A stretch of 38,165 bases of DNA. It comes from Gammaproteobacteria bacterium (GTDB lineage Bacteria > Pseudomonadota > Gammaproteobacteria > Pseudomonadales > Azotimanducaceae). How positions within the stretch are numbered: the stretch's first letter is position 1; every line of letters starts with the position of its first letter. Of this stretch, positions 35,287 to 38,165 are shown piece by piece. Location of the stretch: contig NZGC01000010.1 of NCBI GenBank assembly GCA_002689445.1, positions 1 through 38,165 on the forward strand, in the 5' to 3' direction. The notes under the pieces were generated by a model. The model saw only the letters and a program-made list of their open reading frames with translations, ran no database searches and was not told the origin of the DNA. The translations under genes and the position numbers were made by a program.

Positions 35287-37890
35287 ATGAACAGTCAACA
35301 AATCAGAGAGGCGTATCTCAAGTTTTTTGAGTCAAAGGGACATACCATCGTCGACTCAGCCTCTTTGGTGCCTGACAACGACCCGACGCTCCTGTTCACC
35401 AATGCTGGAATGGTCCAGTTCAAAGACGCTTTTGCGATGCTCGAAAACCGCGGCTATACCAGAGCGGTCAGTTGCCAACGCTGCGTAAGAGCAGGGGGTA
35501 AGCACAACGATCTCGATAACGTAGGCTACACCGCCAGACATCACACCTTTTTCGAAATGTTAGGTAATTTCAGTTTCGGCGACTATTTTAAGGCGGAAGC
35601 CATTGAGTTTGCCTGGACCTTTCTGACCGAAGTGATTGAATTGCCCAAGGAGCGACTGTGGGTAACCATTCATGAGGGAGACGATGAAGCCTATGCTATT
35701 TGGGTTGATGAAATTGGCTTTGATCCCGAACGTATTTCTCGCCTGGGTGATGAAGATAATTTTTGGACCATGGGGGATACTGGTCCATGTGGTCCATCCT
35801 CTGAAATTTTTTACGATCACGGACCTGATATTCCAGGGGGGCCTCCTGGTTCCGAAGAAGGTGATTTGGACCGGTTTATTGAAATCTGGAACTTGGTGTT
35901 TACGCAGTACGACAGAAGTGCCGATGGTACCCTGACGCCGCTGCCGAGTCCTTGTGTTGATACCGGGATGGGATTAGAGCGGGTCGCCGCCGTCCTTCAA
36001 GGGGTGCACAACAATTACGATACGGATTTGTTTCAACCCCTTATCCGTAAAGCCGCTGAACTTTTAGCGGTTGATGACTTGAATCATCCTTCGCTAAAGG
36101 TAATTGCTGATCATTTGCGATCCTCGGTATTTTTAATCAGCGATGGTGTTTTGCCATCCAATGAAGGTCGTGGATATGTCATGCGCCGGATAATGCGGCG
36201 AGCGTTACGACATGGTCATGCTTTGGGTGCTGAATCAGCGTTTCTGCATCAACTGGTGGCTGTGCTGGTGGCCGAAATGGGTGCAGCCTATCCCATGCTG
36301 GTAGCCACCGAGTCTCAAATCGAACGCGTGGTGTTGAAAGAAGAAACGCAATTTGCATTGACCTTAGATCAAGGAATGCGGCTTCTGGATGATGCCATAG
36401 CGGGATTAACCGACAAGACCATCCCAGGGGCTGTGATCTTCAAACTGTACGACACCTATGGATTTCCAGCAGATTTGACCGGGGATATCGCTCGGGAGCG
36501 AGGACTGAATTTTGATCAGGCTGGATTCGATGCCGAAATGGCCGCACAGAGGAGCCGTGCTAGAGCGTCGAGTAAATTTAAGGACGACCTGACCAATGAT
36601 TTCAATATTGAATCAATCACTCACTTTGTAGGTTACGAAACTTTGGAGTCGACCGCATCGATTGTTGCCATTCACCACAATGGCGAATTTGTGGATGCTT
36701 GGTCCGGTGAGGGTGAGGTTAATCTCATTTTAGATGAGTCTCCGTTCTATGCAGAGAGCGGAGGGCAGGTGGGGGATCGAGGACAACTTTGGAATGATCA
36801 TGGACTACGTGCAGAGGTGCTAGATACCACCAAGTCAGACGACACGTTTGTGCACCGTTGTCAGGTTGGTGCGGGATCGGTTGCAGTGGGGGATGAGGTG
36901 TCAACTAAGGTTAATCAGATCGCTCGCCAGAATACGGCTCGCCATCATTCGGCGACGCATTTGCTGCATGCGGCACTTCGACAAGTGCTCGGAGAGCACG
37001 TTAATCAGAGAGGCTCGCAAGTCACCGCTGATCGCCTTAGATTCGATTTTTCACACTTTGAGGCAGTCTCAAGCGATGAGTTGATGGCCATCGAGCAGCT
37101 GTGTAACCAGGAAATCCTAAAGAATTCTGTGATTCAAACGGAAGTCATGTCGATCGATGCTGCCAAGGACAAAGGTGCGATGGCATTGTTTGGCGAAAAG
37201 TATTCAGAGTCCGTTCGCGTCCTTACGATGGGAGATGGCTTTTCGGTCGAATTGTGTGGTGGCACCCATGCGCAACGAACAGGTGATTTGGGTCAATTGA
37301 AAGTTATCTCCGAACAGGGCGTTGCCTCAGGCGTTAGAAGAATTGAGGCCGTTGTTGGAGAGCAAGCGCTGGCGGTTGTTGCTGAGGTCGAGGCCTTCGC
37401 GGCATCGATTACGGCCGCGTTGAAAACCGAGCGTAGTCTTGGTGTCGCAAGGCTTGAGCAATTGATAGAAGCGAATAAGCGGCTTGAAAAGGAAATATCA
37501 GCATTGAACATGAAATTGATATCGGGCGAAGCCGCTGAAGCCTCAGATGCTGCGATAGAGGTCAACGGTGTCCCGCTGTTGGTTAACCTCATAGAGGGCG
37601 CTGATCCCAAGTCATTGCCCGATGCCCTCGACCGGCTAAAAAACAAGTTGGGGTCTGGTGTGGTCGTGCTGGCTGCCGTTCAAGATGGGAAGGTTGCTCT
37701 GATCGCGGGGGTAACCAAGGACCTGACGGATAAGGTGCAAGCGGGTCCTTTGGTTAATTTTGTTGCTCAGCAGGTTGGAGGTAAGGGCGGTGGCCGACCG
37801 GACATGGCAAGAGCAGGAGGCACGGATGCAGAAGCCTTGCCCGCCGCCTTGGCCTCGGTTGAAGGGTATCTTATTGATCAGCTGAGTTAG
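35287..37890 (+). CDS. alaS: Alanyl-tRNA synthetase AlaS
   Basis: This 867-residue class II synthetase charges tRNA-Ala, recognising the G3-U70 pair. The N-terminal catalytic domain begins MNSQQIREAYLKFFESKGH, then TLLFTNAGMVQFKD (motif 1 region), RCVRAGGKHNDLDNVGYTARHHTFFEMLGNFSFGDYFK, and GMGLERV (motif 3 region). The editing domain has the zinc-binding HHSATH and CGGTHAQRTGDLG. The C-terminal C-Ala domain ends in GGKGGGRPDMARAGG. GGAG lies seven bases before the ATG. The order recA-recX-alaS is that of E. coli. Confidence 0.97.
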   Translation: MNSQQIREAYLKFFESKGHTIVDSASLVPDNDPTLLFTNAGMVQFKDAFAMLENRGYTRAVSCQRCVRAGGKHNDLDNVGYTARHHTFFEMLGNFSFGDYFKAEAIEFAWTFLTEVIELPKERLWVTIHEGDDEAYAIWVDEIGFDPERISRLGDEDNFWTMGDTGPCGPSSEIFYDHGPDIPGGPPGSEEGDLDRFIEIWNLVFTQYDRSADGTLTPLPSPCVDTGMGLERVAAVLQGVHNNYDTDLFQPLIRKAAELLAVDDLNHPSLKVIADHLRSSVFLISDGVLPSNEGRGYVMRRIMRRALRHGHALGAESAFLHQLVAVLVAEMGAAYPMLVATESQIERVVLKEETQFALTLDQGMRLLDDAIAGLTDKTIPGAVIFKLYDTYGFPADLTGDIARERGLNFDQAGFDAEMAAQRSRARASSKFKDDLTNDFNIESITHFVGYETLESTASIVAIHHNGEFVDAWSGEGEVNLILDESPFYAESGGQVGDRGQLWNDHGLRAEVLDTTKSDDTFVHRCQVGAGSVAVGDEVSTKVNQIARQNTARHHSATHLLHAALRQVLGEHVNQRGSQVTADRLRFDFSHFEAVSSDELMAIEQLCNQEILKNSVIQTEVMSIDAAKDKGAMALFGEKYSESVRVLTMGDGFSVELCGGTHAQRTGDLGQLKVISEQGVASGVRRIEAVVGEQALAVVAEVEAFAASITAALKTERSLGVARLEQLIEANKRLEKEISALNMKLISGEAAEASDAAIEVNGVPLLVNLIEGADPKSLPDALDRLKNKLGSGVVVLAAVQDGKVALIAGVTKDLTDKVQAGPLVNFVAQQVGGKGGGRPDMARAGGTDAEALPAALASVEGYLIDQLS

Positions 37891-37977
37891 CTGGCGGGAA
37901 GACTCAGTGCCACGTACGTGAAGCGGAGGCACCGAGAGGATCGATGTTGATCAAAAATCAGGGAAATAAATCAGAAC

Positions 37978-38165
37978 TTAGAGCCGTTTGCGAGCCACCA
38001 GTGCTTGGCGCAACCATGGTAAGTGAGCGAGCGGGCTAGGAAGCAGCAGTTAACTCACCAGAGCCCGTGTTCGTTGACGATAAAAAAGATCCATTAGACT
38101 CAAAAAAGCGTCTCTAAATCCGAATCTTTGAAAGTAGCTGCTAAACTAGCGGGAATTGAAAGGGC
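37978..38165 (-). pseudogene. Possible decayed 3' end of a leftward gene at the right edge
   Basis: The 275 bases after alaS contain no intact gene that I can support. On the minus strand one frame reads like protein but is interrupted: FSSYFQRFGFRDAFLSLMDL continuing to RTRALVS, then a stop (38052-38050), then LLLPSPLAHLPWLRQALVAR and a final stop at 37980-37978. Another in-frame stop lies at 38148-38146. This could be the remnant of a gene mostly outside the window, or a chance frame. No family is recognised. An imperfect inverted repeat (CTCAGTGCC at 37903-37911 with GGCACCGAG) follows alaS but lacks a T-tract. Confidence 0.2.

Overview
The window looks like the chromosome of a Gammaproteobacterium. 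The evidence is a gene order close to that known from Pseudomonas (dnaE-tilS-pyrG-kdsA-eno-ftsB-ispD-ispF-truD-pcm-nlpD, then fdxA and mutS) joined to an Escherichia-type recA-recX-alaS run, a complete System I cytochrome c maturation operon, and rdgC. I cannot name the genus. There is no tRNA, rRNA, CRISPR array, transposase, integrase or phage gene that I can recognise. Nearly every base lies in or beside a housekeeping gene. I found no undescribed multi-gene system; the unusual signals are local.

Layout. (1) 1-4853, accessory: a leftward group of a Baeyer-Villiger-type flavin monooxygenase, a YdcF/DUF218-like protein and the start of a secreted protein, divergent from an MFS transporter, which converges on rdgC. 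(2) 4973-11863: ccmABCDEFGHI, all nine genes including the 59-residue ccmD, tightly overlapped. (3) 11860-16298, accessory: a 45-residue membrane protein, a secreted serine hydrolase of the beta-lactamase fold, a leftward Ntn-hydrolase related to gamma-glutamyltranspeptidase but with altered substrate-binding signatures, and a saccharopine-dehydrogenase-like enoyl reductase. (4) 16381-30031, core: dnaE-tilS, pyrG-kdsA, then eno-ftsB-ispD-ispF-truD-pcm-popT-like (DUF368)-nlpD, covering replication, tRNA modification, nucleotide, LPS-sugar and isoprenoid synthesis, division and envelope. (5) 30050-33071, leftward: fdxA and mutS. (6) 33171-37890, rightward: an SOS-type promoter, recA, an unusually long recX, and alaS. 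The last 275 bases hold no intact gene that I can support.

How the genes work together. CcmABCDE move haem to the periplasm and load it on CcmE, CcmG/H/I prepare the apocytochrome thiols, and CcmF ligates haem. IspD and IspF make isoprenoid precursors, which lead to undecaprenyl phosphate, the proposed cargo of the DUF368 protein. FtsB and NlpD act at the division septum. RecA, RecX, MutS and RdgC are recombination and repair functions.

Points most worth a second look: absence of accA, surE, rpoS and cinA from positions they often hold in this gene order; a CTP synthase whose glutaminase nucleophile motif reads CYGLH, not CLGMQ; a GGT-family protein lacking two GGT signatures; a RecX with a ~125-residue N-terminal extension containing an 18-bp tandem array; a hexanucleotide array and hairpin upstream of eno; and mirrored -10-like elements between rdgC and ccmA.
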